Shown: positions 17,412-26,828 of the stretch, piece after piece
Layout: every line of letters begins with the position of its first letter
Numbering within the stretch: the stretch's first letter is position 1
Assembly (NCBI RefSeq): GCF_000406165.1
Contig: NZ_CM001977.1
Location: forward strand, 1,844,814-1,908,813
DNA: 64,000 nucleotides
Direction of reading: 5' to 3'
Source of the DNA: Dickeya zeae NCPPB 2538
Lineage (GTDB): Bacteria; Pseudomonadota; Gammaproteobacteria; Enterobacterales; Enterobacteriaceae
The notes under the pieces: generated by a model
Database searches by the model: none
What the model saw: only the letters and a program-made list of their open reading frames with translations
Told to the model about the DNA's origin: nothing
Made by a program: the position numbers and the translations under genes

Positions 17412-18683
17412 TTAGTCATTATCCCATATCAGTCGACTATCCAGCCATTCGACAGACAATATGGTCAAAATAACGGCAGCGCCAAAATAAAGCGCCGCAG
17501 GTCCCATGGTAAAAGCAAGCAATTGGTCGCGGTTAACCAGCGACATGGTCAGCGCGATAACGAACAGGTCGAGCATCGACCAACGCCCAATCCAGGTCAT
17601 CAGGCGCAGCAGACGCATACGGAGCATGCGGCCGGTTTTCATCCGAAAATGGATGCTGACCAGCAGAAATGTGGTGATGATAACCTTACTGAACGGCACC
17701 AGAATACTGGCGATAAAAACCACCAGCGCCACCGGGACATTACTGGTTGCCAGCGACATAATGCCGGAAAAAATGGTGTCCTCGCGGCGAACGCCGTTGA
17801 CATAAATGATTGAGATCGGCATCAAATTGGCAGGCAACAGCAGAATAACGGCGGAAATCAACGCCGACCAGGATTTTTGCAGGCTATAAGGACGGCGCGG
17901 CGTGAGCGGCACATGGCAACGACGGCAACGGCCTTGATGGTCAGGCTGTGCAGTAAAATGACAGGACAGGCAGACCAGCGCCTCTGCTGGGGCAGAGGTT
18001 GCTGGTTGTGGATCACGCTGTGGGTGTTGTGGGTCTCGTTGTGGATAGTAGCGCTGCCAGAGTTGCTCGGTATTAAGGTGAATCAGGGTCAGCAGGCTTA
18101 GCGCCATCAGCACCAGAAACGCCAGTAACCCATTGCCGGGCAGGACTTCGGAAAATTCACGCACTTTAATCGACGCGACCGCCAGACCGACCAGATACAC
18201 ATCCAGCATGACCCACTCTTTCAGGCGTTCGAAGAGCAGCAATACCGGACGCAGGTTCATGCCGACGCGTGGAGCGAAAAACAGATACAACAGGGCGAAG
18301 ACCAGCGTGAGTGGAGCCCCGATAGTACAAAATGCCACGATACTGGCGGTGACCGGGTGGCCCTGGCGTGTCATTTGCCAGATACCTTCCAGCAAGCTGG
18401 CATTGATGGACACACCCAGCAGGCGAATGTTGAGCAGCGGCTCGGTATAGGCAAACGGCATCAGAAGCAGCATGGCGATGGCCATTGATACCAGCCGTGA
18501 GATAGACCAATCGCGGCCGCTGGCAAGGTGTGCCACACAGCGCGGGCAGTGGCCGTGTTGATGGCGTTTGAGCCGGGGCAACATGAAGGGCTGGTCGCAT
18601 TGTGGGCAACGCTGAAAGCGGCGCGGCGCTACAGGCGGCGAGTCGGCCGACTCGATAGGCGCAGCGGCGTTATAAATTTTCAT
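17412..18683 (-). CDS. letA: LetA membrane protein (PqiA family)
   Basis: This polytopic inner-membrane partner of LetB has 423 residues. It holds two PqiA modules, each starting with a zinc-ribbon-like cysteine pair set (CPQC...CPRC at the N-terminus; CLSC...CRRC in the middle) followed by four membrane helices. The start at 18683 (MKIYNAAAPIESAD) has AGGA upstream and fits the length of E. coli YebS/LetA (427 aa). The frame extends 21 codons further upstream without support. It works with LetB in lipid trafficking to the outer membrane. Confidence 0.94.
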   Translation of the reverse strand: MKIYNAAAPIESADSPPVAPRRFQRCPQCDQPFMLPRLKRHQHGHCPRCVAHLASGRDWSISRLVSMAIAMLLLMPFAYTEPLLNIRLLGVSINASLLEGIWQMTRQGHPVTASIVAFCTIGAPLTLVFALLYLFFAPRVGMNLRPVLLLFERLKEWVMLDVYLVGLAVASIKVREFSEVLPGNGLLAFLVLMALSLLTLIHLNTEQLWQRYYPQRDPQHPQRDPQPATSAPAEALVCLSCHFTAQPDHQGRCRRCHVPLTPRRPYSLQKSWSALISAVILLLPANLMPISIIYVNGVRREDTIFSGIMSLATSNVPVALVVFIASILVPFSKVIITTFLLVSIHFRMKTGRMLRMRLLRLMTWIGRWSMLDLFVIALTMSLVNRDQLLAFTMGPAALYFGAAVILTILSVEWLDSRLIWDND

Positions 18684-18976
18684 ATTTCCTGCGGGCAGGT
18701 TAACAGGACAGGTATTATCATAGTGTAACTGAATGATGGATGACACAAAATCACTGCTACTCTTGTCAGGTCACATGGTGACGTCATCAGACGGTATCCT
18801 GCATGCATTTACCGATGTCGGGCGCTGTATAACGCACAATAACCGCTGCTTTATGAGCGCCCCGTGCGGTGAAAGTTGGGCTGACAAGAGAAATCCTGTA
18901 GCATCCCGACGCGAGACTTTATGTAATGTGCTGCGGACATCAGCCGCCCGGCGGTCCGTAAAGACAATTTCTGCCT

Positions 18977-19492
18977 ATGCAAATGATGAAAAAAGAACAA
19001 TTCTACAATGAACTGGAACGCGACCTGACCGCGCTGATTGCCGGTGAAGATCGCTTCCTCACGATATTATCAAACAGCAGTGCGTTACTGTTTGAACGAT
19101 TGGATGGTGTGAATTGGGCCGGCTTTTATTTGCTGGAAGGCGACACGCTGTTTCTGGGGCCGTTTCAAGGGCGCCCGGCTTGTGTGCGCATTCCAGCAGG
19201 AAAAGGGGTCTGTGGTAGAGCTATTGCGGAAAACCATGTTCAACGGGTTGGCGATGTTCATGCGTTCCCCGGTCACATCGCCTGCGATGCCTCCAGCAAT
19301 GCTGAAATCGTGTTGCCGCTGATGGTTGATGGTCAATTGATTGGCGTACTGGATATCGACAGCACGGTCCATGACCGATTTGACGCCGAAGACGAAGCCG
19401 GTTTACTGGCTATCGCCGCGGTGTTATGCCGCCAATTGTCACAGAGCGATCTGCTATCTTTCATCAATTCTCTTATGTTGCGACAAGGATAA
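18977..19492 (+). CDS. msrC: Free methionine-(R)-sulfoxide reductase
   Basis: A 171-residue single GAF-domain enzyme that reduces free methionine-R-sulfoxide in the cytoplasm. The family core is plain: VNWAGFYLLEGDTLFLGPFQ, then the cysteines in RPACVRIPAGKGVCGRAIAE and in HIACDASSNAEIVLP, the set that forms the catalytic and resolving disulfides in E. coli MsrC (YebR). Three in-frame ATGs within the first four codons leave the exact start open. It is divergent from letA across a 290-base gap with no other gene, as in E. coli. Confidence 0.94.
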   Translation: MQMMKKEQFYNELERDLTALIAGEDRFLTILSNSSALLFERLDGVNWAGFYLLEGDTLFLGPFQGRPACVRIPAGKGVCGRAIAENHVQRVGDVHAFPGHIACDASSNAEIVLPLMVDGQLIGVLDIDSTVHDRFDAEDEAGLLAIAAVLCRQLSQSDLLSFINSLMLRQG

Positions 19493-19508
19493 CGTAGCAA
19501 TTGCCGAT

Positions 19509-19528
19509 GGCGTCATTATAATGACGCC
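19509..19528 (+). other. Perfect hairpin between msrC and proQ
   Basis: GGCGTCAT-TATA-ATGACGCC is an uninterrupted 8-bp stem 16 bases after the msrC stop. No T tract follows, so it is more likely an RNA-stability or weak pause element than a terminator. Confidence 0.6.
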
Positions 19529-19576
19529 TGTTCATGCCTGCGCTGGTTGGCAAACCCGTTGTAATCAGGAAATTTC

Positions 19577-20308
19577 ATGGAAAATCAACCTAAGTTGAAC
19601 AGTAGTAAAGAAGTGATCGCCTATCTGGCAGAGCGTTTCCCGCTTTGTTTCACGCTTGAAGGCGAAGCGCGTCCGTTAAAGATTGGTATTTTTCAGGATC
19701 TGGTCGAACGCGTGTCCGAATCTGAACACGTTAGCAAGACGCAGTTGCGCTCTGCGCTTCGTCTTTATACGTCAAGCTGGCGTTATCTGTATGGCGTTAA
19801 ACTCGGCGCTCAACGTGTTGACCTTGATGGCAACCCGTGCGGCGAGCTTGAGCAGCAGCATGTGGAGCATGCCCGCAAGCAACTGGAAGAGGCTAAGGCC
19901 CGCGTCCAGGCTCAGCGTGCCGAGCAACAGGCGAAGAAACGCGAGTCCGGTGAAGCCGAACCTTCCCGTCCGCGTCCGTCTGCTGGCAAAAATGCCCCGC
20001 GTCGTGAACGTGATGCCGCTGGTGCCGCGCCGCGCAAGCCGCGTCCGTCTACTCCTCGCTCCACACAGACCGCGTCTCCGTCATCCGATAAATCCCAACC
20101 TCGTCAACCTAAAGCAGCCCGTGCGGTAACACCGGAACGGCAAGCGGTGACGGATATTTCCAGCTTGCAAATCGGCCAGGAAATCAAGGTCAGGGCTGGC
20201 AAAAACGCCATGGATGCCACTGTGCTGGAGATCGCTAAAGACGGGGTCAGGGTACAACTGGCTTCTGGTCTGGCGATGATCGTACGCGCAGAACATTTGC
20301 AGTTCTGA
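19577..20308 (+). CDS. proQ: RNA chaperone ProQ
   Basis: A 243-residue global RNA-binding protein that stabilises small RNAs and mRNA 3' ends. The N-terminal FinO/ProQ domain occupies about residues 5-120 (KEVIAYLAERFPLCF, RSALRLYTSSWRYLYGVKLG). A lysine/arginine/proline-rich disordered linker follows (about 120-185), then the C-terminal Tudor-like domain (QIGQEIKVRAGKNAMDATVL). It is slightly longer than E. coli ProQ (232 aa) because of the linker. prc follows after 19 bases, the conserved proQ-prc arrangement. Confidence 0.96.
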   Translation: MENQPKLNSSKEVIAYLAERFPLCFTLEGEARPLKIGIFQDLVERVSESEHVSKTQLRSALRLYTSSWRYLYGVKLGAQRVDLDGNPCGELEQQHVEHARKQLEEAKARVQAQRAEQQAKKRESGEAEPSRPRPSAGKNAPRRERDAAGAAPRKPRPSTPRSTQTASPSSDKSQPRQPKAARAVTPERQAVTDISSLQIGQEIKVRAGKNAMDATVLEIAKDGVRVQLASGLAMIVRAEHLQF

Positions 20309-20327
20309 TACGGAGGCCAACCAGGGC

Positions 20328-22349
20328 ATGAACAAATTTGTTAAAGCAGTCGCATTAACCTGGCTTTTGCTGTCCGGGGGCAGTTTTGCCAGCGAGAACA
20401 TTACCCGCGCAGACCAAATTCCCCAACTGCAGCCAGAAGCGCAGCATTCTACCGTCAGTGAGCGCGTGGCATCGCGCTTTCTACGTTCTCACTATCGTCA
20501 ATTCATGCTGGATGCGCAATTTTCCGGCAAGATCTTCGACCGTTATCTCAACATGCTGGATTACAGCCATAACGTGTTGTTGGCTTCAGACGTGGCGCAG
20601 TTTGCCGGTCAGAAGGGCGAGTTAGGGGAAAATCTGAAGAATGGCAAGCTCAGCCTGCCATACGCCATGTACAACCTGGCTCAGAAGCGCCGTTTCGAGC
20701 GTTACCAGTATGCGCTGACGCTGCTGGAAAAGCCGATTAACCTCAACGGCAACGATTTCATCGACCTTGATCGCGCTAAAGCGCCCTGGCCGCAAAGCGT
20801 AGACGAACTCAACGCACTGTGGGATGCCAAGGTCAAATATGACTGGCTGAGCCTGAAACTGACCGGCAAAACCGATGCGGAAATCAAGGAAACCTTGACC
20901 AAACGCTATCAGTTTGCGATTCGTCGCCTGGTCCAGAGCAATAGCGAAGATGTGTTCCAGATCATTATGAATGCCTTCGCGCGGGAAATCGATCCGCATA
21001 CCAGTTACTTGTCTCCCCGCAACACTGAACAGTTCAATACTGAAATGAGCCTGTCGCTCGAAGGTATTGGCGCCGTGCTGCAGATGGATGAAGATTACAC
21101 CGTCATCAATTCTATGGTACCGGGCGGTCCGGCCGCGAAAAGCAAACGCATTAGCGTTGGCGACCGTATCGTAGGCGTCGGGCAGGCTGGTAAGCCGATG
21201 GTCGATGTGATCGGCTGGCGTCTTGATGACGTGGTGGCGCTGATCAAAGGGCCGAAAGGTAGCAAGGTGCGTTTGGAAGTCTTGCCAGCAGGTAAAGGCA
21301 CCAAAACGCAAACCATCACGCTGACCCGTGAGCGCATCCGTCTGGAAGACCGCGCGGTGAAAATGTCTATCAAGGATGCCGGCAAAGACAAAGTCGGCGT
21401 GCTGGATATCCCCGGTTTCTACGTTGGGTTGACCGATGACGTGAAAGTACAGTTGCAAAAACTGGAGAAAGAGCACGTCAGTAGTATCGTCATCGACCTG
21501 CGTGGCAACGGTGGTGGTGCGTTAACCGAAGCAGTCAGCCTGTCGGGGCTATTCATTCCTACCGGGCCAGTGGTGCAGGTTCGCGACAACAACGGCAAGG
21601 TTCGTGAAGATAGCGACACGGATGATACTATCTATTACAAAGGTCCATTGGTGGTGCTGGTTGATCGGTTTAGCGCCTCGGCGTCAGAGATTTTTGCTGC
21701 CGCGATGCAGGATTATGGCCGTGCGCTGATTGTGGGTGAGCCCACCTTCGGCAAGGGTACGGTGCAGCAATACCGTTCTCTTAACCGTATTTACGACCAG
21801 ATGTTGCGTCCCGAGTGGCCTGCGCTGGGTTCGGTGCAGTACACCATCCAGAAGTTCTATCGCATTAACGGCGGCAGTACTCAGCGTAAAGGGGTCACGC
21901 CTGATGTTGTGATGCCGACCGGCAACGAGGCGGTGGATACCGGCGAGAAGTTTGAAGATAACGCCTTGCCGTGGGATAGCATCAAACCGGCCAGTTATAC
22001 CGTGATGGGCGACATGAAACCGTTGTTGCCGTGGCTGATTGAACAGCACAACGCACGTATCGCCAAGGATCCGGAGTTCCAGTATATCCAGCAGGATGTG
22101 TCGCGTTATCAGGAGATGAAAGAGAAACGTAATCACGTGTCGTTGAATCTGGCGCAGCGCCAGAAAGAAAACAACGAAGACGAGGCGACGCGTCTGCAAC
22201 GCATCAACGATCGACTGAAACGTCAGGGTAAAGCGCCGTTGAAGTCGCTGGATGACCTGCCGAAGGATTATCAGGATCCAGATGCGTATCTGAATGAGAC
22301 CGTCCAGATTGCGGAAGACCTGTCTAAGCAGGAAGCGAAATCACAGTAA
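20328..22349 (+). CDS. prc: Tail-specific periplasmic protease Prc
   Basis: This 673-residue C-terminal processing protease acts in the periplasm; in E. coli it trims penicillin-binding protein 3 and degrades MepS with NlpI. A signal peptide is visible (VKAVALTWLLLSGGSFA). A PDZ domain lies around GIGAVLQMDEDYTVINSMVP. The protease core carries the Ser-Lys dyad, with serine in RFSASASEIFAAAMQ and lysine in GEPTFGKGTVQQY. A DUF3340-type C-terminal region follows. Length is near E. coli Prc (682 aa). Confidence 0.96.
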   Translation: MNKFVKAVALTWLLLSGGSFASENITRADQIPQLQPEAQHSTVSERVASRFLRSHYRQFMLDAQFSGKIFDRYLNMLDYSHNVLLASDVAQFAGQKGELGENLKNGKLSLPYAMYNLAQKRRFERYQYALTLLEKPINLNGNDFIDLDRAKAPWPQSVDELNALWDAKVKYDWLSLKLTGKTDAEIKETLTKRYQFAIRRLVQSNSEDVFQIIMNAFAREIDPHTSYLSPRNTEQFNTEMSLSLEGIGAVLQMDEDYTVINSMVPGGPAAKSKRISVGDRIVGVGQAGKPMVDVIGWRLDDVVALIKGPKGSKVRLEVLPAGKGTKTQTITLTRERIRLEDRAVKMSIKDAGKDKVGVLDIPGFYVGLTDDVKVQLQKLEKEHVSSIVIDLRGNGGGALTEAVSLSGLFIPTGPVVQVRDNNGKVREDSDTDDTIYYKGPLVVLVDRFSASASEIFAAAMQDYGRALIVGEPTFGKGTVQQYRSLNRIYDQMLRPEWPALGSVQYTIQKFYRINGGSTQRKGVTPDVVMPTGNEAVDTGEKFEDNALPWDSIKPASYTVMGDMKPLLPWLIEQHNARIAKDPEFQYIQQDVSRYQEMKEKRNHVSLNLAQRQKENNEDEATRLQRINDRLKRQGKAPLKSLDDLPKDYQDPDAYLNETVQIAEDLSKQEAKSQ

Positions 22350-22384
22350 TGGTGCCGTGGCGTCACGGTGAACCATAAAACAAA

Positions 22385-22408
22385 AAGCCCGGTGAGAAAG
22401 CCGGGCTT
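22385..22408. terminator. Terminator hairpin after prc
   Basis: AAGCCCGG and CCGGGCTT form a perfect 8-bp stem with an 8-base loop, 35 bases after the prc stop. The plus side is followed by CTTAC and the minus side by TTTTTGTTTT, so it may work in both directions and best for minus-strand transcripts. Confidence 0.65.
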
Positions 22409-22447
22409 CTTACATCAGGATTAATCAGTTGTTCCAGTCTAAGCGGT

Positions 22448-22546
22448 TCAACTCAAACAAATATCATCGTTTCGTGCCTGACAGGCTTCATTCACCGCAT
22501 AACCCTGTTCAACATCGCGCGCGGCCGCTTCTTGTTTACAGGTCAC
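22448..22546 (-). pseudogene. C-terminal fragment of a small protein at the edge of an insertion
   Basis: Just beyond the LysR stop, on the same strand, an open frame encodes VTCKQEAAARDVEQGYAVNE and then ACQARNDDICLS before a stop. The composition and cysteines look like the end of a real small secreted protein, not random sequence. No start of its own is visible because the frame runs into the LysR gene. I read it as the remaining tail of a core gene cut by the incoming LysR-phosphoesterase-SDR block. Confidence 0.35.
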
Positions 22547-23457
22547 CCGCTCTGACGCAGGATCTCGATCAACTCCTGTAGGCCCGGTGGAACCTGACGG
22601 TGACCGGGATAGTAGATGTGGAACGCCGGTTCTACCGGTGCCCAATCCGGCAGCACCACCTGCAATTCGCCACACTGCAAGTGCTCGCGGACACGATCTT
22701 CCAGGCAGTACATGATCCCTCCGCTGGCAACCGCAATGTCGATACCCAATGTCGTTTCGTTCACACAGAGCTGGCCCGGCACATCAATAGCGCGGTGTTC
22801 GCCATCTTTCTCGAAGTCCCATCGGTAGATGACTCCTTGGCCGGTACGGATTTGGATGCAGTTGTGTAACTTCAGGTCTTCGGGGACGTGCAGTGGCGCG
22901 CTGCGATGAAGGTAGCGCGGTGACGCTACCGCGACCCACTTGAGCGGCGAGCCGATCCTGACCGCAACGCAGTCTTCTGGCACCGTGCCGCCGAAACGGA
23001 TACCGGCATCGAAGCCTGCGGCCACGATATCAATCATATGGTCATCTACCGCGACCTCGACGTCGACGTCGGGATAGCTATGCAGGAACTTCGGCAGGTG
23101 TGTGGCCAGCAAGAGTCGGGCGCCGTCTTGCAGCGCGTTCAACCGCAGCCTGCCCACTGGCCGGTCGCGATGACGATTCACGTCCGCCAAGGCTCCACCA
23201 ATTTCAAGAAAGCCGATTTCCAGCCGTTTTGCCAGGTTGTCACCCGCCTCGGTTGGCGACACCGTGCGACTGGTGCGGTTGAGCAGGCGCACGCCCAGCC
23301 GGGCTTCCAGGTTGCGTATGGCATGGCTCAGTGCCGAGGTGGTGATACCCAGTTCAACAGCGGCCTGGGTGAAGCTGCGCAAACGGTGGATGACCAGGAA
23401 AGAGTTCAGGTCGGCCAGGTCGGCTCTCGATAAGCGCGCGGTGGGGCGAACACTCAT
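22543..23457 (-). CDS. LysR-family regulator
   Basis: A 304-residue LysR-type transcription factor. The winged helix-turn-helix is at residues 13-72 (SFTQAAVELGITTSALSHAI, then LLNRTSRTVSPTEAG). The periplasmic-binding-like effector domain follows (RPVGRLRLNALQDGARLL). It resembles the subgroup that controls neighbouring oxidoreductase genes. It is divergent from the metallophosphoesterase and SDR genes across 115 bases, which makes them its likely targets. The effector is unknown. Confidence 0.88.
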   Translation of the reverse strand: MSVRPTARLSRADLADLNSFLVIHRLRSFTQAAVELGITTSALSHAIRNLEARLGVRLLNRTSRTVSPTEAGDNLAKRLEIGFLEIGGALADVNRHRDRPVGRLRLNALQDGARLLLATHLPKFLHSYPDVDVEVAVDDHMIDIVAAGFDAGIRFGGTVPEDCVAVRIGSPLKWVAVASPRYLHRSAPLHVPEDLKLHNCIQIRTGQGVIYRWDFEKDGEHRAIDVPGQLCVNETTLGIDIAVASGGIMYCLEDRVREHLQCGELQVVLPDWAPVEPAFHIYYPGHRQVPPGLQELIEILRQSG

Positions 23458-23572
23458 GACAAATACCCATCGATGAATTCAATTTCACGAATCATTGAAT
23501 ATAACTCAATTGTTTATCTATTTAATGGCCTTATCATACAAAAAATATCAACAATAAGGTGATTGTTGGCCT

Positions 23573-24706
23573 GTGTTTCACTTTGTCCTGTTTGTCCTCT
23601 ACCTCTATGTGGTGTGCCGCTTCGTGTTCCCGCTGCCTTGGCGCATGAGATACCACGTGTTGCTGGCCATCGTTCTGCTACTGACGTCCAAGTATCATCT
23701 GATCCAGCAATGGGTCTTCGGGACGATGTTTTCCCCGGAGATACCACGTGCATGGGTGGTACTATTTGGTGGGCTGTTCTGCGTCTTCGTACTGTTATTT
23801 TTCCTCACGGCAGTATTCGACGTGCTGCTGGGAGTCGTTTGGCTGGTACGGCGCGGTAGGGCTGTTGATGAACGATTCCGTACACGGGCCCGCTATATCG
23901 TGGGAATTGCGGCGCTTGTTCTCTCAGCCATCGGTGTGCATCAGTCCATGCAAATTCCGGAGGTGCGACGCATCGAGCTGACATTGCACGATCTGCCCCC
24001 GACTCTGGATGGCTTTCGTCTGGTGCAGCTCACCGACCTGCACATTAGCCGATTGCTGAACGGCCCGTGGGCACGGCAGGTTGTCGAGCGCACTAACGCC
24101 CTGAATCCTGATCTGATTGTCATCACCGGCGACTTGATCGACGGCACAGTATCGGCCCGGCACGACGATGTGAAACCGCTAAGGGATCTACGCGCCAGAC
24201 ATGGCGTCGTAACGATCTTGGGTAATCACGAGTACTATTTCAACGCCGCTCAGTGGACAGACGTGTTTGAGCAATTGGGTATGCACGTGCTGGTTAATCA
24301 GCATCAGCGTATATCGGTAGATGGTGTTGGGCTTGTCGTGGTGGGTCTGGCTGACCTTGCCGCCCTTGAATACGGTCAACCAGGTCCCGATGCTGCACAC
24401 GCCTTGCAAGACGTGCCTCATGAAGCCGCAACGGTATTGCTGACCCACCGTCCGGTAGACACCACGATGCACGCGCAGTCCGGCGTCGATCTTCAACTGG
24501 CGGGGCACACTCACGGCGGAATGATTCGGGGCTTCGATGCCCTAATGGTCGCGCCACTCAATGATGGCTTCGCCTCCGGCTACTACTCCGTTGCTGACAT
24601 GCACCTGTATGTCAGCAATGGCACGGGGCTCTGGAATGGATTCCCGATCCGTCTCGGCGTACCCGCCGAGATCACGGAAATCACACTTAGGTCGCCCGAT
24701 CGCTAA
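23573..24706 (+). CDS. Membrane-anchored metallophosphoesterase (YkuE/YaeI-like)
   Basis: A 377-residue protein (GTG start) with about four N-terminal membrane helices (residues 1-125) and a calcineurin-like phosphoesterase domain from about residue 145. The metal-binding motifs are complete and in order: QLTDLHI (D-x-H), ITGDLIDG (GD), LGNHEYYF (GNHE), LTHRP, and LAGHTHGG (GHTH). The substrate is unknown; related proteins act on UDP-sugar lipids or phosphodiesters. It is followed after 25 bases by an SDR gene, probably in one operon under the divergent LysR. Confidence 0.85.
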   Translation: MFHFVLFVLYLYVVCRFVFPLPWRMRYHVLLAIVLLLTSKYHLIQQWVFGTMFSPEIPRAWVVLFGGLFCVFVLLFFLTAVFDVLLGVVWLVRRGRAVDERFRTRARYIVGIAALVLSAIGVHQSMQIPEVRRIELTLHDLPPTLDGFRLVQLTDLHISRLLNGPWARQVVERTNALNPDLIVITGDLIDGTVSARHDDVKPLRDLRARHGVVTILGNHEYYFNAAQWTDVFEQLGMHVLVNQHQRISVDGVGLVVVGLADLAALEYGQPGPDAAHALQDVPHEAATVLLTHRPVDTTMHAQSGVDLQLAGHTHGGMIRGFDALMVAPLNDGFASGYYSVADMHLYVSNGTGLWNGFPIRLGVPAEITEITLRSPDR

Positions 24707-24731
24707 CACTTTATTTTGGGAGAGAACAACG

Positions 24732-25580
24732 ATGCATCCAGCAATTCGTAGAAACGGCGTCGCAGTCATTACAGGTGGTGCAGTGGGCATAGGTTACGCC
24801 ATCGCCCATCGACTTGCTCAGGAAGGTATGCAGCTTGTGCTACTGGACAGGGATGCAACGGCCCTGATGGCAGCGACTGACCGCCTGCAGGCGACTTTCC
24901 CGACGCTGACCCAACGTAGCGTGGTCGGGGACGTGACCGACCACGCCATCATCGAACGGTTGTATCAGGAAGCGGTCTCGCTCGGCGAGATCGCGCTGTT
25001 GATCAACAATGCTGCGATCATCAAAGGCGCGGGTCCCTGGGAAGACACCGAGCAATGGCACCGGATCATGGATATCAACTTCTGGGCCATCCTGGCACTA
25101 CAGCAGCGTTTTGTGCCCACCCTGATCGAGCAGGCTTCGGTCAGTGCCATTGTCAATCTGGGTTCCAAGGAGGGCATCACCACACCACCGGGTAATGCGG
25201 CTTACAGTGTGTCCAAGGCAGCCGTGCGTGTTCTGACGGAACAACTCGCGCATGAGCTGTATGAACGTGTGCAAAATCACGTGACGGCACACCTGCTTAT
25301 TCCTGGCTGGACATTCACCCCGATGAACTTCCCCAATGCGTCGGCGGATGCCCTCCAGCCGACGGGGACATGGCGTGCCGATCAGGTCGCAGAGCGGATG
25401 ATCGAGAGCTTGAATGCCGGTGACTTCTACATATTCTGCCAAGACAACGACGTAACCCGTGAAATGGATCAGCGTCGAATGCAGTGGTCGGCTGATGACA
25501 TGATCCAGAATCGGCCAGCGTTGTCGCGCTGGCATCCCGACTGGCGCGAGAAGTTCGCTGAGTTCATGAAGGGAGCATGA
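24732..25580 (+). CDS. Short-chain dehydrogenase/reductase
   Basis: A 282-residue SDR oxidoreductase. The start at 24732 is chosen because GGGAGAG lies about ten bases upstream and the cofactor motif (TGGAVGIGYAIAHRL, Rossmann T-G-x3-G-x-G) is near the N-terminus; the frame extends upstream into the phosphoesterase without support. NNAAIIKGAG, the catalytic serine region (IVNLGSKEG) and the Y-x3-K pair (AAYSVSKAAV) are visible. The substrate is not predictable. Probably co-transcribed with the metallophosphoesterase. Confidence 0.88.
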   Translation: MHPAIRRNGVAVITGGAVGIGYAIAHRLAQEGMQLVLLDRDATALMAATDRLQATFPTLTQRSVVGDVTDHAIIERLYQEAVSLGEIALLINNAAIIKGAGPWEDTEQWHRIMDINFWAILALQQRFVPTLIEQASVSAIVNLGSKEGITTPPGNAAYSVSKAAVRVLTEQLAHELYERVQNHVTAHLLIPGWTFTPMNFPNASADALQPTGTWRADQVAERMIESLNAGDFYIFCQDNDVTREMDQRRMQWSADDMIQNRPALSRWHPDWREKFAEFMKGA

Positions 25581-25762
25581 CGGCGCGAACTATGAGCCTG
25601 AATGTGAACGCCGAGCGCCTGAGCACCAACAGTGGATATTCCACCTGCGCTGCCGTCAACAAGGATGTCGTCATTCGAATCCTGAAGGACTACGAGGCGG
25701 CCACTGTGTTCTTGCCCAAATGCACCCGTTATCGCTATGCCATGGGCATCAAGTCTATGTAG
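25577..25762 (+). CDS. Doubtful 61-codon frame after the SDR
   Basis: It begins in an ATGA overlap with the SDR stop and encodes MTARTMSLNVNAERLSTNSG with a basic, unremarkable C-terminus. No ribosome site or family signature is seen. The overlap is the only argument for it. It may be remnant sequence. Confidence 0.22.
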   Translation: MTARTMSLNVNAERLSTNSGYSTCAAVNKDVVIRILKDYEAATVFLPKCTRYRYAMGIKSM

Positions 25763-25780
25763 ATACGCTGTGTTCGGATG

Positions 25781-25815
25781 ATGTGTAGCACTCGCACAGA
25801 GTGAGTGCTACACAT
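25781..25815 (+). terminator. Strong hairpin between the two SDR genes
   Basis: ATGTGTAGCACTC and GAGTGCTACACAT form a perfect 13-bp stem with a 9-base loop, followed by CGTTT. It probably ends the phosphoesterase-SDR transcript, or it could serve as an operator for the next gene 50 bases away. Confidence 0.55.
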
Positions 25816-25864
25816 CGTTTGGTACATCCTCAATCAATCAGTAATTTCAAGCTGGAGAAAGACA

Positions 25865-26647
25865 ATGACCAAGCCATTTGCGCTCATCACCGGCGGCTCA
25901 GCCGGAATTGGGCTAGAGATCGCACGCCTTCTGGCAAAAGACGGTAACGACCTTATCATCACGGGGAGAGAGAAACGCGTCTTCCTGGCGGCAGAGGAAC
26001 TGCGCAAGTTTGGCGTCGAGGTGCTCCCGGTTCAATCCGATTTATCTACCGAGGCAGGTAATACCGCTGTTCTCGACGCTCTGGCATCGACAAGGCGGCC
26101 TTTGGGAATCGCAGTCCTCAATGCCGGTATCGCCATTGGTGGCGCGTTCATTGACATTCCCCTGGAACGGCATCTGCAACTCATTGCCTTGAACGTCATC
26201 TCACCCGTGCGGCTGGCCCATGCGGTGATCCCTGGTATGGTGGCAAACGGTGGCGGCAAACTCCTGTTGGTCAGTTCCCTGTCTGCCACCACACCCACGC
26301 CTTACGAGAGCGTATACGGTCCATCCAAGGCATTCTTGTCATCGTTCGGACATAGCATCCGCGAGGAGTTGTCGGGCACTGGCGTACAGGTGACGATCTT
26401 TCATCCGGGGGCGACGGCGACCAACTTCCACGCCCGTGCCGGCATGGGCAATACCGGCTTCGGCGACAACAGTTGGAAGAACGATCCGGCCTTGGTGGCG
26501 CGGCAAGGTTATGACGCCCTTATGCGCGGAGAAACCAGTTTGATCGGTGGTGACGAGGCCACCCAGGAAGCAGGTCGTGAGCACAAGCGTCTGTCTGAAG
26601 AGGAAAAAGCTCGGCGGCACGCCAGGATGGCGCGCCCGAGATGTTGA
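25865..26647 (+). CDS. Short-chain dehydrogenase/reductase (second)
   Basis: A 260-residue SDR with the cofactor motif TGGSAGIGLEIARLL, VLNAGIAIGG, the catalytic serine in LLLVSSLSA and Y-x3-K in SVYGPSKAFL. The start at 25865 has GGAG upstream and gives the standard N-terminus MTKPFALITGG. The GREKR sequence after beta-strand 2 suggests NADP preference. It shares no close similarity with the SDR before it, so this is not a simple duplication. Function unknown. Confidence 0.88.
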   Translation: MTKPFALITGGSAGIGLEIARLLAKDGNDLIITGREKRVFLAAEELRKFGVEVLPVQSDLSTEAGNTAVLDALASTRRPLGIAVLNAGIAIGGAFIDIPLERHLQLIALNVISPVRLAHAVIPGMVANGGGKLLLVSSLSATTPTPYESVYGPSKAFLSSFGHSIREELSGTGVQVTIFHPGATATNFHARAGMGNTGFGDNSWKNDPALVARQGYDALMRGETSLIGGDEATQEAGREHKRLSEEEKARRHARMARPRC

Positions 26648-26828
26648 GCATGGTTGAACCTGGAGTTTCATGTCAATGGGTGGCATCTATTGGCTTCATC
26701 GCCCCTGACGAGACAGTGCTACAATTTTTGTAAAACAGCACATTACTACATGGTAGGATATCGAGGATTCAGGAAGGGTGGCACAAGCAAGGGTGTGCTC
26801 TCGGAAGGGAATGCCTGGTGAGCCAGGT

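Noticed and set aside
18733..19011. 92-codon frame between letA and msrC
   Set aside because: Lies in the divergent promoter region, overlaps msrC in another frame and has no protein-like features.
20622..21476. Long open frame antisense to prc (284 codons)
   Set aside because: It is the complement of a conserved protease gene with strong codon bias and has no family signature or ribosome site.
25577..25762. Short frame as a functional SDR partner
   Set aside because: Only the ATGA overlap supports it. Kept as a low-confidence entry rather than a finding.
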